A stretch of 64,000 bases of DNA from Pycnopodia helianthoides (lineage: Eukaryota; Echinodermata; Asteroidea; Forcipulatida; Asteriidae). Where the stretch lies: assembly GCA_032158295.1 (NCBI GenBank), contig CM063255.1, positions 19,675,094 through 19,739,093 on the forward strand, given 5' to 3'. Under the pieces are notes generated by a model. The model was not told the DNA's origin and ran no database searches. It saw only the letters and a program-made list of their open reading frames with translations. The translations under genes were made by a program, and so were the position numbers. Below, piece after piece: positions 23,211-33,619 of this stretch. Position 1 is the stretch's first letter. Each line of letters begins with the position of its first letter.

Positions 23211-23400
23211 TTTGTAAATCTTTTTGTTCATTATTATCGGGTTGAATGTTTTACCGGTGAGCGTTTGTTCCCATACTTTGAAACGAAGTTTCGGCAACCA
23301 TTATAAGAAGCAGTAATGTGATAAATTAATTGAACACGGAGTTGATTTGCTTGAACATGTTTTCTGATGTTACATATTGGCAAAATAATCCCGGCTGTTC

Positions 23401-23707
23401 GGAGGAAACCACACAGTCATGCACGCAGCAACATTGCGTGGTTGCTTTTACAGTCTGACATTCAAATCATAGTTTATTTTGATATCAAGGTGTTATTTTA
23501 ATCTGCTTCGACATTATCAGACAATCATGTCTTGCGTGACGTCAGACCACATTCTATGAATTTGCTGTCTGCCATAATTAGCTACATCATGCGTGACACA
23601 TTGAAGGAGAAAAAAACATAACATTGTACGAAATGCATCATCACTAATAACACCCGCTGGGGGATGTGGTCTACTGAAAAGGATTACACAGCAAACCCGT
23701 TTAACCC
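23401..23707. other. No gene recognised
   Basis: AT-rich spacer with no recognised element. A TGACGTCA-like word lies at 23537 (GTGACGTCAG). Confidence 0.35.
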
Positions 23708-24380
23708 ACGGTTGTATGGTGGCCCTGAAAGGGACATCGCATTTCGCAAATTATGTGCGCATACGTATGCAAATATATTTACATTGCGTGAAATTTATTG
23801 CATCGGTTACCTTTGGGATGATGTCATTATAGTTGTGGACAAGTTTTAGTGAGTAATGCGTGGCACTGTAGACCTTTCCATTGCAATGTCACAGCCCATT
23901 TTTTTGTCAGCAAAGGTTGGGAAACTATGGAAAGCCACAACTGCAAAGCAAAACAATACAAATACAAAATAAAAGTACACATATTTTCAAAAATAGTGTT
24001 GAATTTGTTGAAACAAAGCAACCAATCATTGGATGTGTTTGTTTTAATTGAAAGTTTGCAGACATGATGTTGAATTGGGTCAAACACGACTGAATGTTTT
24101 GCTAATATTCGGCCGTCCATGCCAACCAGAGCAGTTTGTTGTTTACCAACAATAGGATGGTCTATAGTCAGACCCCTACGTGTATGACTGTGAAGTCTGG
24201 AATCTCGACTTGGATGCAAGAAACTCCCCAAATCTTGTTCAAAGGTATGCGACTAAGTCTGCGAGGAGAAAAAAAAAAACCACGAATTTGCATGTGCATG
24301 TGCATTACGTACGCGCATAATTATATTCGCGGAAAATTATGAGATGTGAGATGTGCCTTCAGGGCCACCGTACGGTTGTA
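23708..24380. mobile_element. Candidate ~670-bp TIR element
   Basis: The left end GTATGGTGGCCCTGAAAGGG and the reverse complement of the right end GTACGGTGGCCCTGAAGGCA match over about 25 bp. Both are followed by sequences containing ACATC, TGCGCATACGTATGC or TGCGCGTACG. The frame of 134 codons on the minus strand inside it has no transposase motif, so it is probably non-autonomous. Confidence 0.65.
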
Positions 24381-25848
24381 GTAGAATCCATGTAAACAGA
24401 CGTCAACAGGGATGTTCTCATTACAAACTGCTCCGGGGCAAAGCCTGGTGGCGTTTTTTTCTGTAGACGGATGACAAATATATTATCTTGGACTACCAAA
24501 TGACGTAGACTGTGTCTTTGGGAGAAATGTCAATTTATGATAATTTAATAACGGGGAATATATTGTTATCTTTTGATCGGGAACTCACCGCTCATGATAT
24601 TTTGAAAACAAATCATCAACGCATTTTTTTTAGTTTCTTTTTTAATAAATAAATATCTATTTATTTACTGATTTTTCATCGAATTTTCATCAGTTAAAAT
24701 TGTCTCCTTTGGTGTAATCAACATTCATGAAAAGAAAATCCACCATAAAAATGTACAATGCTTGTTATTAAAAAAAAAATTAAAAAAAAGTAGGCTGGAA
24801 ACTAAAAAATTAAGTGGTTTGTGCATAATCTTTTAAAGGCTGCTGTAAATGATGCTTTTCCAATTGGTTTGAGTTCCTGAACCGGTTGAAGCCAGGATTT
24901 TTCAACATTATCTAACTGTATGTTCTCTGTTTTACTGTCGTAAGATGTACAGATGGGGTTTGGGAAAAAAACCTGTGTGGAAGGCGGGGCGACATCCATT
25001 CGCGTAACCAGACATACATTTTTTCTTGGGGGGGGGGGGGGCAAAGACTAAATGTGGAGGACATTCATTGTATCGAACCACTCATTCGCTAATACCTTAA
25101 CACCACTTGAAATTAGGAGCTCGTGAAAGGGAGATTGTCTTAATTCCATCGTAAGCTGATTGAGTGTATTGTTAGTTTTTGAAGTCACCGAAACGGTGCC
25201 TTTGCCCGACGTCAAACGAAATTGTCAAATGGGGAGGGGGCGGGGCAGTCCTTGTGAACAAAAGCAAAAGACAAAACGAACGACATCTCGGGGGCGAAGT
25301 AGATGACTAAACGTGCGTCGTCATCCATCCCTGCTCGATAATTACGTCCAAGGAAATACCGAGAAAACGGTGGACGCTTTTTTTTCTTCTCTCTCTTCTT
25401 CAAGTGGACTTCAGCCCACATAGGTGGTCGACCCTGCAGATATCGGACAGGGCGTAATACGATACTTTGGGGGCAAGCGCGGGACTTAATTTATGCCGTC
25501 GTAATTGCGTGAATCACGGTGAATAGTCTGCACCGATTGGGGAGCCATGTTCGATTCAGACGAATCGAAGGCTCGAAGAGGTCTGAACGCTTGGCAAAGC
25601 AGGTGCTACGAGGGAACTTGGTTGAGGCACGGAGCAATAAACTAGTATGCTCCATGGTTGAGGGTGAGTGTGGCTGTTATTAGGGTATGGATTGGCAAGC
25701 ACTGTGACGGTGTACGGGGTCTTGATTGCCGCTGAGCCCGCGCTTTATTCACAGAGTGGTTTCAAAGAAAAGCTGTTTAATAGTTATATATTGTTTTTAT
25801 CATGTGTGAAGTATGTTAACTTTAAAATATGTCATCATAGTTGTATAT
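24381..25848. other. No coding gene; possible 5' exon near 25440-25663
   Basis: The first kilobase is AT-rich with poly-A and poly-G runs. From about 25200 to 25663 it becomes GC-richer. It ends ATGGTTGAGG|GTGAGTGTGG, a near-consensus splice donor at 25664. This could be a non-coding first exon for the plus-strand gene at 29005, whose acceptor lies 3.3 kb downstream. The evidence is only the donor, the composition and the order. Confidence 0.3.
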
Positions 25849-26228
25849 AGCTCTGGAAGTGCCCTCCGGCATGTTGAGGTCTTGAGATGATTTACGGCAG
25901 GATGATGACATCGTGAACATAACAGTCGTCTTCCCGCTATATTTTATCTAAGAATGTCGACTTCATGAAAGTCAAATGTGGAGATAAACTATCTCGAGTT
26001 GACGACATCCTCAACTTATGATGCTGACTACCTGAGACAATTCATCATGGGATAATAGCATCCTGGAAGTGTCGAGAACCAAGATAAATTATCTTGGGAA
26101 GACACAACATCCTAAGCGTCAACCCGAGATAAATCATTTCAGGATGTTGTCATCTTATGTATATGATGTCATCACCCTGCAGTAAATTATCTCAGGATCT
26201 CAACAAGTTGGATGGCACTTCCAGAGCT
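25849..26228. mobile_element. Family Q multi-palindrome MITE (380 bp)
   Basis: Terminal inverted repeats of about 60 bp: AGCTCTGGAAGTGCCCTCCG on the left and, as the reverse complement of the right, AGCTCTGGAAGTGCCATCCA. The interior is packed with smaller inverted units such as GAGATAAACTATCTC, AAGATAAATTATCTT and GGATGATGACATC. It is non-coding and prone to form cruciforms. Confidence 0.9.
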
Positions 26229-26236
26229 CCGTAGTA

Positions 26237-26533
26237 TACATCCTCTATGGGTGGTTTTCCGGTAATATATTTGACTGAGGATCGCAGTTGCATCAATGTT
26301 TCTTTTTTTTTTTTTTTTTTTTTTCCAGCGGTAACATGATGAGTGTTTCTCTGTAGTGTCGGTGATATGTTATTAATTCAATGCAGTGTCTTGGTTTCAA
26401 GTGTGTAATTGTATTACAATACTATCAAATGACAAAAAAATCGTGTCACTGCGAAAGAATTTTCACAACAATGTTGAAAAATGTTCGTGTGTAAATTATT
26501 GTTAATTATTAACAAATATGTTACCATAATGTT
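26237..26533. repeat. Old tandem duplication, unit 1
   Basis: Carries in order TTTGACTGAGGATCGCAG, a T run (about 26301-26323), CCAGCGGTAACATGATGAGT, GTAATTGTATTACAATACT and GTCACTGCGAAAGAATTTT. Unit 2 has the same blocks in the same order with roughly one difference in five bases. Confidence 0.85.
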
Positions 26534-26970
26534 TTACATCCTTTCTTCGTAATGTTTTTGACTGCGGATCGCTGTTTTGTGTGTTTGTTTGTTTGTTTGT
26601 TTGTTTGTTTGGGTGTTTGTTTGTTTGTTTGTTTGTTTGTTTGTTTGTTTGTTTGTTTTTTGTTTGTTTGTTTGTTTGTTTGTTTGTTTGTTTGTTTGTT
26701 TGTTTGTTTGTTTGTTTGTTTGTTTGTTTTGTTTGTTGGGGTGTTTGTTTGTTTGTTTGTTTGAGGTTTTGGTTTTCTTTTTTTGCAGCGGTATTATGAT
26801 GACTGTTTCTCTGTATAGTGTCGTTGATAAATTATGAACTTAATACAGTGTCATGTTTTCGTCGTGCGTGTAATTGTGTTACAATACTCTCAATAGCATA
26901 ACCAAAACACGTGTCACTGTGAAAGAATTTTGAACAACATCGTTAAAAATTGTTCCCCTGTAATACCTTT
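26534..26970. repeat. Old tandem duplication, unit 2, containing a TTTG microsatellite
   Basis: Blocks TTTGACTGCGGATCGCTG, GCAGCGGTATTATGATGACT, GTAATTGTGTTACAATACT and GTCACTGTGAAAGAATTTT match unit 1. Where unit 1 has a poly-T run, unit 2 has the large TTTG array, which explains its greater length. Confidence 0.85.
26576..26763. repeat. (TTTG)n microsatellite, ~188 bp
   Basis: About 45 tetranucleotide units with four interruptions (GGGTG, TTTTTTG, TTTTG, GGGGTG). All three plus-strand frames are open and encode runs of V/C/L/F, which are artefacts of the repeat. Confidence 0.97.
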
Positions 26971-26984
26971 GTCTTGCTCGCAAG

Positions 26985-27300
26985 AAAGCAAACACTCCCA
27001 AAAGTGCAACTGTCTTTACACCGTCGTCGTTGATAGACGTACTAAACGAATACAGTTACCTCAAGCGTATCTTACGTCACTGTGTTTCACTTGAGGTACT
27101 ACATGAATGCGATTATCGCATTGTGACTTGGGAGTCAGGGCTCGATGCTGCTTTGCTATACATAGATTGGAAACATTCAACACAGGCCGAGTGTCCAGAT
27201 GTAAAGGAGTATAGATTGCAATTGATATCGAAACACTCCTTGTGGTGACGTCACACGCGGCTACTCCCCCGCGGCCATGGTTTGCCTTTTTGGGAGTGTA
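26985..27300. mobile_element. Candidate family R TIR element (~315 bp)
   Basis: The left end GCAAACACTCCCAAAAG and the reverse complement of the right end, ACACTCCCAAAAAGGCAAAC, share ACACTCCCAAAA. The right half carries GGTGACGTCACACGCGGCT, a CRE-like palindrome. A single copy is present here, so the boundaries are approximate. Confidence 0.55.
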
Positions 27301-28670
27301 ATCACAGAAGGAATCTGAACAGTGATTTGGGCCCAGATGTATGGTGTGTTGGTGAAGCACGACAATCAAAATGATATCATTGAAAGAATATCATAGCTAT
27401 ATGTTTGCATTTGTGTGTGTGTGAGTTTGTAGTGACATTCAAACCGAGGACTTACAACAAAAGGGACAATAGGTCCACGTTTGCTATCACAAAGGAAATC
27501 AATGGGGTCCACGTTTGTCGGGACAAAGAGTTGAACAAAGGAGGGTCCACGATTGGAGGTCATTACACACTTGTGTGTGTTGGGGGGGGGAGGGCAGAGA
27601 ACGTTCCACGGAGAGCACCGAAATGGCGCGACTGTGATGTAAACGACAGTGCAACACAACATTATCGTATGCGTCGTCGATCGACATTTTCGAGGATGTC
27701 ATTAATTTGAGTTGGATGCGAAGCACCTATTCATTAGGTGAAATGAAGCACATCTTACTGCATTCCGGTTCTGTGGCTTTAGGAATGTATGTTGAATATC
27801 ATAATCGACGGTGCAAGTCTCCATGTACATACTTGTCGCCATACCCTGTCATTAGCATTAAAGCATTGCTTATAAGTATAATTGTATTTACTAAAAGCAA
27901 AACATTGTTTATTCTTAACAAATCGTTCTGTTCTACGGTTTTTGCATATCAGGCCGGGTAAACATCCATCAGTGCACAGTTAAAACATAATAATATACAT
28001 CACAAAACTAAGTGGTTTTTTCTAGTATTTCGTGACCACTTCAGGTGTTTTGCCCATCAATCTAAACACAACTTTTACATTGTCAGCCACAAAACAAAAG
28101 CATTGTTGGCTTCCGACACAAATACTTCTCTAATACTCCAGCAGCACCGAAACTATTGTAAAATTTCAGGGGGCACAAGTGGGTGCATCATTCTTTTCTG
28201 GGGGGGGGGGGCACATCTGGCCAATGGAAACTGTAGTTTTCGTTTGCATTTCTCTTAGTCTTAAAAAAATCTCCTTTCCAGCGCTCTTGTTATGTCATTT
28301 ACCACTTTTTACGGGGTATTCTGACGTGAGTGTATTAAAAAACAAATGCATAGTGCGTGTAAATGGAAAAATAGTTTTTAAAACAGTGAAATCATCACAT
28401 TAAAGCTTCTAAAATGAAACATTTTACTCTGATAACTTTTCATCTCCAAATTCCAGATTCAAATGGGGTGGGGGAGGGGGGGGCACGGACATCAATTGGG
28501 GTTGGGGGTCACGTGCCCTAGTCAAACCGTGGTCAAACCGGCCCGTTATTGGACGGCAAGCTTTACAATTATATAATCCATAGCTAAGGCTGGCAATGTA
28601 CCAATACTCAAAAATACGGAGCCAGAACCAGTCTTTTTCTCTTTGTATAGCAACCTATGGTCGGTTTGAT
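27301..28670. other. No gene recognised; G-rich runs and a three-fold GGTCCACG motif
   Basis: GGTCCACG(T/A)TTG occurs three times at about 27472-27555. Poly-G runs occur at about 27582, 28201 and 28476. Frames of 74-101 codons cross these but show no domain. Confidence 0.45.
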
Positions 28671-28832
28671 TATACCATGCCCAATATGCGGCAGAGGGTA
28701 TCCCCATACTTCATCACACTATTCTCCTTTTGTACAAGAAGTACCTCCCCTTAAAATCCTCTGAAGAATTCCCCAAGTGCACGATGAAGACGCACTCTCG
28801 GGGTAGACCATGCCCCATACCGAACACCAAAT
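28671..28832. repeat. Family H repeat, copy 2 (162 bp)
   Basis: Starts TATACCATGCCCAATATGCG and ends AGACCATGCCCCATACCGAA, so the termini are direct rather than inverted repeats. In between are GGCAGAGGGTATCCCCATAC, AAAATCCTCTGAAGAATT and ACGATGAAGACGCACT. It lies about 90 bp upstream of the exon of the gene at 29005. Confidence 0.8.
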
Positions 28833-28908
28833 GGGTTTGATAGTTTCTTGACCGTGATGCATGGTCGATGATATTACCGGGTTTTCCATTAAACTGTCTC
28901 GATTCTCT

Positions 28909-28925
28909 TTATTTTTTTAATACAG
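28909..28925 (+). other. Predicted 3' splice site of the 29005 gene
   Basis: A pyrimidine-rich stretch (TTCTCTTTATTTTTTTAATACAG) ends in AG at 28924-28925, followed by GTCTGATGG. An in-frame TGA at 28975-28977 separates it from the ATG at 29005, so the exon begins with about 79 bases of 5' UTR and the start codon is probably real. The transcript start must lie upstream. Confidence 0.6.
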
Positions 28926-29004
28926 GTCTGATGGATGTACGTCGTATCTCGTGAACACAACGTGGAGCACCCATTGACATTATCCTTATAAGGGCGAAAG
29001 AACC

Positions 29005-29829
29005 ATGAAACTTCACCACCTAATGGAGAACAAAATCAGCAGAGCAGCCGTTGGCGAGTTTCGTCTCGGGTACGATGACTCCGGCGCATGCGCAGACGGC
29101 GTGGAGTTCGACATGGCGGGAAAAGTCGACTACCTGGAAGTGAACGCGAACACGCCGTCGTTCTGCGCGCACGACTCGCTGGTGTCGCCGAAGTCGCCGT
29201 TCGACGACGCCGGTTTTGTTGACAACAACAGGGGCGAGTGCGGAGACACCTCCGCGTGCAAGGACAGCCTGAAGGTCTGCACCGTCGTGACGGAGGACTC
29301 GGGGATCTCGGAGAATTCCTTCAGTTTAGTGGACGAACTAGAAGCCGACAAGAATCTTTACGACATCACGGAGAGGGTGGAATCACTGGATGAGGTGACA
29401 GACTCGGAGGAGTCCAGCTCTTCTAGCGGGAGAGACAGGGAAGACAGATTCGGGAATGCAGCCAGTGGTCAGTGTGTGGACCAGTGCAGGACCATAGGTC
29501 AGATCCGAGGAAGCCTAGAGGAGAAAGTCAAACGCCTTCGCGACGAGAAAGCCGCCGTCGACGAGAAAATCCGCCTGGCCCAGGAGGAGGAGGAGCTGCG
29601 CATGCGCGAGAAGACCAAACTCAGGCAGCAGCTCGTCGTCCACCGCAGGGACCGTCTGAAAAAAGTCATTGGCGACTTGAAACGTAAACTTGAAGACCAA
29701 AGCGCACGGCTGCAGATCACTTACAGTACGTTAATTTCGCTGCAGAGGAATGTCTTTCGACATAGAAGCTTCTCGAGGCCAAACAAAGCACCAGAATTTA
29801 CTGACTCGTCGCTGGAGGCGCCCTTTTAG
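29005..29829 (+). CDS. Coiled-coil protein of unknown family (274 aa)
   Basis: I do not recognise this protein. The ATG at 29005 is the first in frame after a TGA at 28975 and lies in an exon that begins behind a good acceptor at 28925. The stop is TAG at 29827-29829. Residues 1-165 look disordered: acidic and serine-rich, with DSGISENS at 98-105 (a DSG-x4-S arrangement like some beta-TrCP degrons) and an acidic serine run, EESSSSSGRDRED, at about 135-147. Residues 166-250 form a long charged coiled coil (LEEKVKRLRDEKAAVDEKI through LKRKLEDQSARLQ), with no transmembrane segment or enzyme motif. The first 700 bases are much richer in G and C at third positions than the surroundings, which supports real coding. 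Codons after about 29720 are more AT-rich. It may be a complete single coding exon, or the last exon of a longer gene. It is probably a cytoplasmic adaptor or cytoskeletal protein, but that is a guess. Confidence 0.85.
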   Translation: MKLHHLMENKISRAAVGEFRLGYDDSGACADGVEFDMAGKVDYLEVNANTPSFCAHDSLVSPKSPFDDAGFVDNNRGECGDTSACKDSLKVCTVVTEDSGISENSFSLVDELEADKNLYDITERVESLDEVTDSEESSSSSGRDREDRFGNAASGQCVDQCRTIGQIRGSLEEKVKRLRDEKAAVDEKIRLAQEEEELRMREKTKLRQQLVVHRRDRLKKVIGDLKRKLEDQSARLQITYSTLISLQRNVFRHRSFSRPNKAPEFTDSSLEAPF

Positions 29830-30386
29830 AGAGAATGGAGACCATTATCAATCCGTCGCTTACAACCCCAAGTAATTGTGATATCTACAGTCTTTCCCAT
29901 CGAAAACAATGGGCTGTGGTCAAACAAGCAATCCTCCAATTAAGTTGAATAACATGTGTCAAGTTTTAAAAATGCAACTCTTTGCTTCGATGAGATTTTG
30001 TGCAAAGATTCTACGAAAATAATGCATATTCGTCTTTAAAAGTAAACTATACTCGTCTGCTGTTGAATTGTGTTTATGCACTTATGCAATAATGCACTAA
30101 CAACGTGAACCCATGTATTGAGGACAAACAGTCAAAATATTGAACTTGCACAACGGGGATGTTTTACGTGATTAAAGCAAGATAATGAACAAACTATAAT
30201 AGGAAAAGTTTGGTGATTATAAAGAAAATTGTATAAATCTTCATTATTCCTTTAAACCTCAGTAGAGGGAGTTTGTGATCGAACCATTCACCAGGGCATT
30301 ATTTTTGTGTTGAAGTAAGCATCAACCAATCTGACAACCTTGTGTCCAAAGCTACTACCTGTGCGCGAAATAAACACCTGGATACA
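29830..30386 (+). other. Probable 3' UTR and flank of the 29005 gene
   Basis: AT-rich, with no frame. ATTAAA at 30171-30176 is a possible polyadenylation signal about 340 bases after the stop. There is no AATAAA before 30366, where GAAATAAACACC occurs. Confidence 0.45.
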
Positions 30387-30598
30387 TTCGCTCGGCCCCA
30401 GCGGCCTATCCAGGACCGCTGGGATGGGCTAATCAGCTTGCACAGATTCTTGTTCAGGAAGTACGTCATGCGTGCATTGCTTGCAGTGTGAGTGTGATGC
30501 ATGATGGGACTGAGCGTGGGACTGAGCATCAACGTTAACGATACGTTTGCACATCCCAGCGCCTTTGGTTTTAAGGCAAGGCGCTGGGGACGAGCGAA
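30387..30598. mobile_element. Family D MITE, copy 1 (212 bp) with 9-bp target duplication
   Basis: Inverted ends TTCGCTCGGCCCCAGCGGCC and, as the reverse complement of the right, TTCGCTCGTCCCCAGCGCCT. Sub-terminal CCGCTGGGATGGGC mirrors GCCCATCCCAGCG-type sequence on the other side. CTGGATACA at 30378-30386 is repeated exactly at 30599-30607. A 9-bp duplication fits a Mutator-like transposase. Open frames across it recur in the 34370 copy and are shadows. Confidence 0.95.
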
Positions 30599-30784
30599 CT
30601 GGATACAATGAGAGACTTTTGTGGACGCTTGGTGGCAGTGTTCCGTTTTCACAAGGAGCTCAGATTGATCTCGATGTGCATCAATCTTACCTGCTGAGCA
30701 AAGTTTGATGTCACACTGCGAATCACTGCGGCGATATTATCAAACTCATTTTAATACAAGTCGAGTCCGGCAGACTTAACGGCT

Positions 30785-30924
30785 GGGCTCAATTTCACAA
30801 ATATTTAACATTCAGTTGAATGGCAATATCACCAGAGTGATTTGTATTGTGACGTCACACTTTGCTTAGCAATTAAGAGTAACACAGCTTAAGATCAATC
30901 ATAGCTCTTTTTGAAATCAACCCC
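30785..30924. mobile_element. Family G-outer element, copy 2 (uninterrupted)
   Basis: Begins GGGCTCAATTTCACAAATAT, has GTATTGTGACGTCACACTTT and TTAAGATCAATCATAGCTCT, and ends TTTGAAATCAACCCC. It serves as the empty-site comparison for the hairpin insertion at 18338. Confidence 0.8.
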
Positions 30925-33012
30925 TGGTGTATCCATTGTTCTTGGAAATGTTTCCATGCTCAGAAATAAGTAGACGGAAGTTTACGGGTGCACCACACTG
31001 AATAAACTTCCCATAGAAACCATTGCTAAATGCAAAATATTCAAACAAAATACTCCACAAATATTTCAAAGTCTCTCAACCTCTTGAAAACAAACCAACT
31101 ATATTTTCTGAGAACTAAATTTCATTTTTCTATTCAATTTTGGGCAGGTGAGCCGTTTGGCTTTTGAGCTATAAATAAAAAATACCCCGAACGACCAGCT
31201 TGGCAAAACCCCCCTACACCTTTAAGCAAAAAGGGCCTTTTTTAGGGCTGGTGTACCCCAAATGCTCCAGGTTGAAAGTCAACAACCCACGGGGCACAAT
31301 ATTGGACCACTTTTCAACAACCCATAAAAGCCATGACCTTCAAAACTTTGATTTACAGGAAAAGCTGTGGTTACATTAATTATTATTTTCTGGGCTGTCA
31401 TAGTTGTTTCTTTCGCTCCGTGCCTATGCAAATTAACGTTTAACGGAAAGAAAACCCAAATCCAATGGATGTTAGATTTTAAACCAGGATGGACATTTTT
31501 GTTTTGTTGGACACTGATGGCTGTGTGTTATGCATTGTATGGGGGCCTACTCAGTACTCTCTCTCGAGTACTGTGTGAAAAATCACTAGCGCAAAAGTAC
31601 TAGTTTTCTTTTCTACGAAAAATAGGTAGCCGTGGAAATATAAGGGGAAATTTTTACATGGTTGCGAATTTCGAATATCAAATTTCGACCATCAAAGACT
31701 TGCCACGGTGTACAGCCTGCAATGGCTAACAGTTGAATCATGAGTTAAAATTGCTCTCTTTTTACATGTTTTTTTCCACTGCCCTATTCGGCTTCAGCAT
31801 TATATTAAAGAAAGTATTGTCCAACAAAGAATAATGCAATTTACATTCCTGCTCCTATACTTCGGCCCTTCAGCAGTCGAAGAATTAAACACTGTTGGTG
31901 GGTCATGGTTTTTTTTTTTATCGCTGCACATACACTGCAAAAACTGCGGTGTTATTGATTCTTCCTGGTATCTACAGGTATGTATGATAACACCGACACG
32001 GTGTTAGTCATCCTCATTACTATAATGATGGTGAAATAACACCATGTCAGTATTGTCACAGTGTTTTTAGGGCCGACCAAAGGTGGACATCATTCAAGAA
32101 TGGTCAGGTTGGGGGTACCACCGAACTCAGTGCAGCAGCACTGGAAAGACATGCTGTGGTGGGGAGCGGTTACCAGTGATCCCAGCGGTGTACAATTTGA
32201 GGAGGAGACCGCTGACTGGCATTTGACTATGTCAACTAGAGTGTTGTCACGTACAGATATCAAAATAATCAATTGAACACCAGAGTTGTTGTAGTGATTC
32301 GATGTGAAACCATCTTCCTCAAAACGTCAGACAGTCTCCTTAATCAATAGCAATTTTCCAAACTTTCTTCGAGTGCTTGCAGTACCGGCGCCTTATAAAA
32401 TAATAAACTATAAAAACCATTGGGTTGGCGCCTAAACAAAATTACTGACTGATTGATTGGTTTGCTGCATGGGCAAACTCAAATTTCACGGACCAAATAA
32501 GCACAGTTTGTATGCAAACAATATTGTCTCTAGTTAGTTATTTGTTTTTTTAGCTGAGTTATTCAGTCACGAACAAATCGATTTGAATGTCTAACCTGTT
32601 TCCACTCACCAGAAACTGCTCTCTGCGGTATGGGTGCACTGAGGGAGCGTTAAGGTGACGTTGCATGTTCCAGTTGAGTTTTTAACTGCTCACAGCCCGA
32701 GCAAGACACTGTAGATAATACAAGAAATATTAAGATATCGAATTATAACGAGCTCTGGTGAAGAATTTTGATAAGCATTTTCCTTTTGACATGTGGCAGT
32801 CATCTTTGTATCGGTTTTTTTGCCACGGGCAGCAACCAATATATTCTGTAACTCGAGGACCGAGGACAATTTTGTAATATTATTCGGGCTATTTTTATTT
32901 AAAACCCACAAAAGAGGTACGTTGCCAGCACATGCTGACACATTTTACAATTTCCATTGTCTTAACCACATCGTACACACTGGTTGTCTCATAATTTATT
33001 ATGCCATAAGAT
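30925..33012. other. No gene recognised; includes family L repeat and a retroposon-like tail
   Basis: 31196-31375 matches 42463-42625 (family L). At 31960-32050 are small palindromes (AACACCGACACGGTGTT). At about 32385-32460 GGCGCCTTATAAAATAATAA and GGCGCC...GACTGATTGATTGG resemble a retroposon 3' tail. The frame at 31367-31603 is hydrophobic, but it overlaps repeat sequence and has no family match I know. Confidence 0.4.
31196..31375 (+). repeat. Family L repeat, copy 1
   Basis: Shares with 42463-42625, in order, AAAAGGGCC/TAGGGTC, TTTTTAGGG, GTGTACC, ATGCTC(C/T)AGGTT, CAACAACCCA, TTTTCAACAACC and TTTGATTTACAG(G/A)AAAA. It is unclassified. Confidence 0.7.
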
Positions 33013-33262
33013 CCTAAGGCTGCGCTAAACGTCGCACTTTTGCCGAGCCGACTCAATGTTTTCAGTTCGATTCGACACGGCAAGAGCGCGACGTTCACCG
33101 TGTCGTGCCGCTACGTGTAGCCACGGCAGGCTTGTCGTGCTACACGGCAGTGCCGAACTAAATAAAGGTTGCGCTAAACGTCGCTCTTTGTCGAATTTAA
33201 TTCTAATTTTAAACTGTTTGAGTTCGACACGACAACGTGCGACGTTTAGCGCAGGCCTAAGC
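33013..33262. mobile_element. Family S MITE (~250 bp)
   Basis: The left end TAAGGCTGCGCTAAACGTCG and the reverse complement of the right end TAGGCCTGCGCTAAACGTCG match over about 25 bp. A third internal GTTGCGCTAAACGTCGC lies at about 33169. The interior has several CGACACG/CGTGTCG palindromes. CpG density is high for the region. Confidence 0.88.
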
Positions 33263-33619
33263 TGGACATACCACACGTCCTAGAAGGGATGCATCTAGAC
33301 AGTGATTTTGTTAGAGGCAGGACAAAACTCTGCCAGCATATTTTGTGTACAAAATCGTCATGTCAGTTGTCAATGGCAGATGAAACCAAATCCTAAGACC
33401 TAATCAACTAAGCAAGGATTAACCCAGGTAATACATGGACATGTGAACAACAATCTTATATATATTTTTTATAAACTGTTGAAAAATACAGAAACAAACC
33501 CTTTTAACCGACGTAAAAAAAACCTTGAAAGCAGTGCTGACAACGTACCGGAGGGACGTTGCAACCAAACAGGTTCCTCACTGCAGGGTTTCAAATCCAG
33601 TGAGTGAACCAAACAACCA
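33263..33619. other. No gene recognised
   Basis: AT-rich. A short hairpin, GGTTCCTCACTGCA/CAGTGAGTGAACC, lies at about 33571-33609. Confidence 0.4.

Larger units (their letters stand above)
22497..23400. repeat. Family K repeat, copy 1, with two nested MITEs
   Basis: Fragments 22497-22509 (TAACAGTTTTATT), 22902-23040 (TTCAATGATTGTTGT, TAAGTTGGAATGTTTTA) and 23211-23400 (TTTTACCGGTGAGCGTTTG, TTTCGGCAACCATTATA) align in order with the intact copy at 49525-49795. The gaps are filled by a family B MITE and a family I MITE. K itself is unclassified. Confidence 0.75.

Noticed and set aside
26552..26837. Open frames rich in V, C, L and F over the TTTG array
   Set aside because: They are read-through of a tetranucleotide repeat in three frames; there is no domain or start context.
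30299..30652. A 117-codon minus-strand frame also seen at 34315-34533
   Set aside because: The shared peptide is only the translation of the family D MITE, which has inverted ends and no transposase motif.
31367..31603. A 78-residue hydrophobic frame that looks like a small membrane protein
   Set aside because: It begins inside the family L repeat, has no recognisable family, and its composition matches non-coding surroundings.
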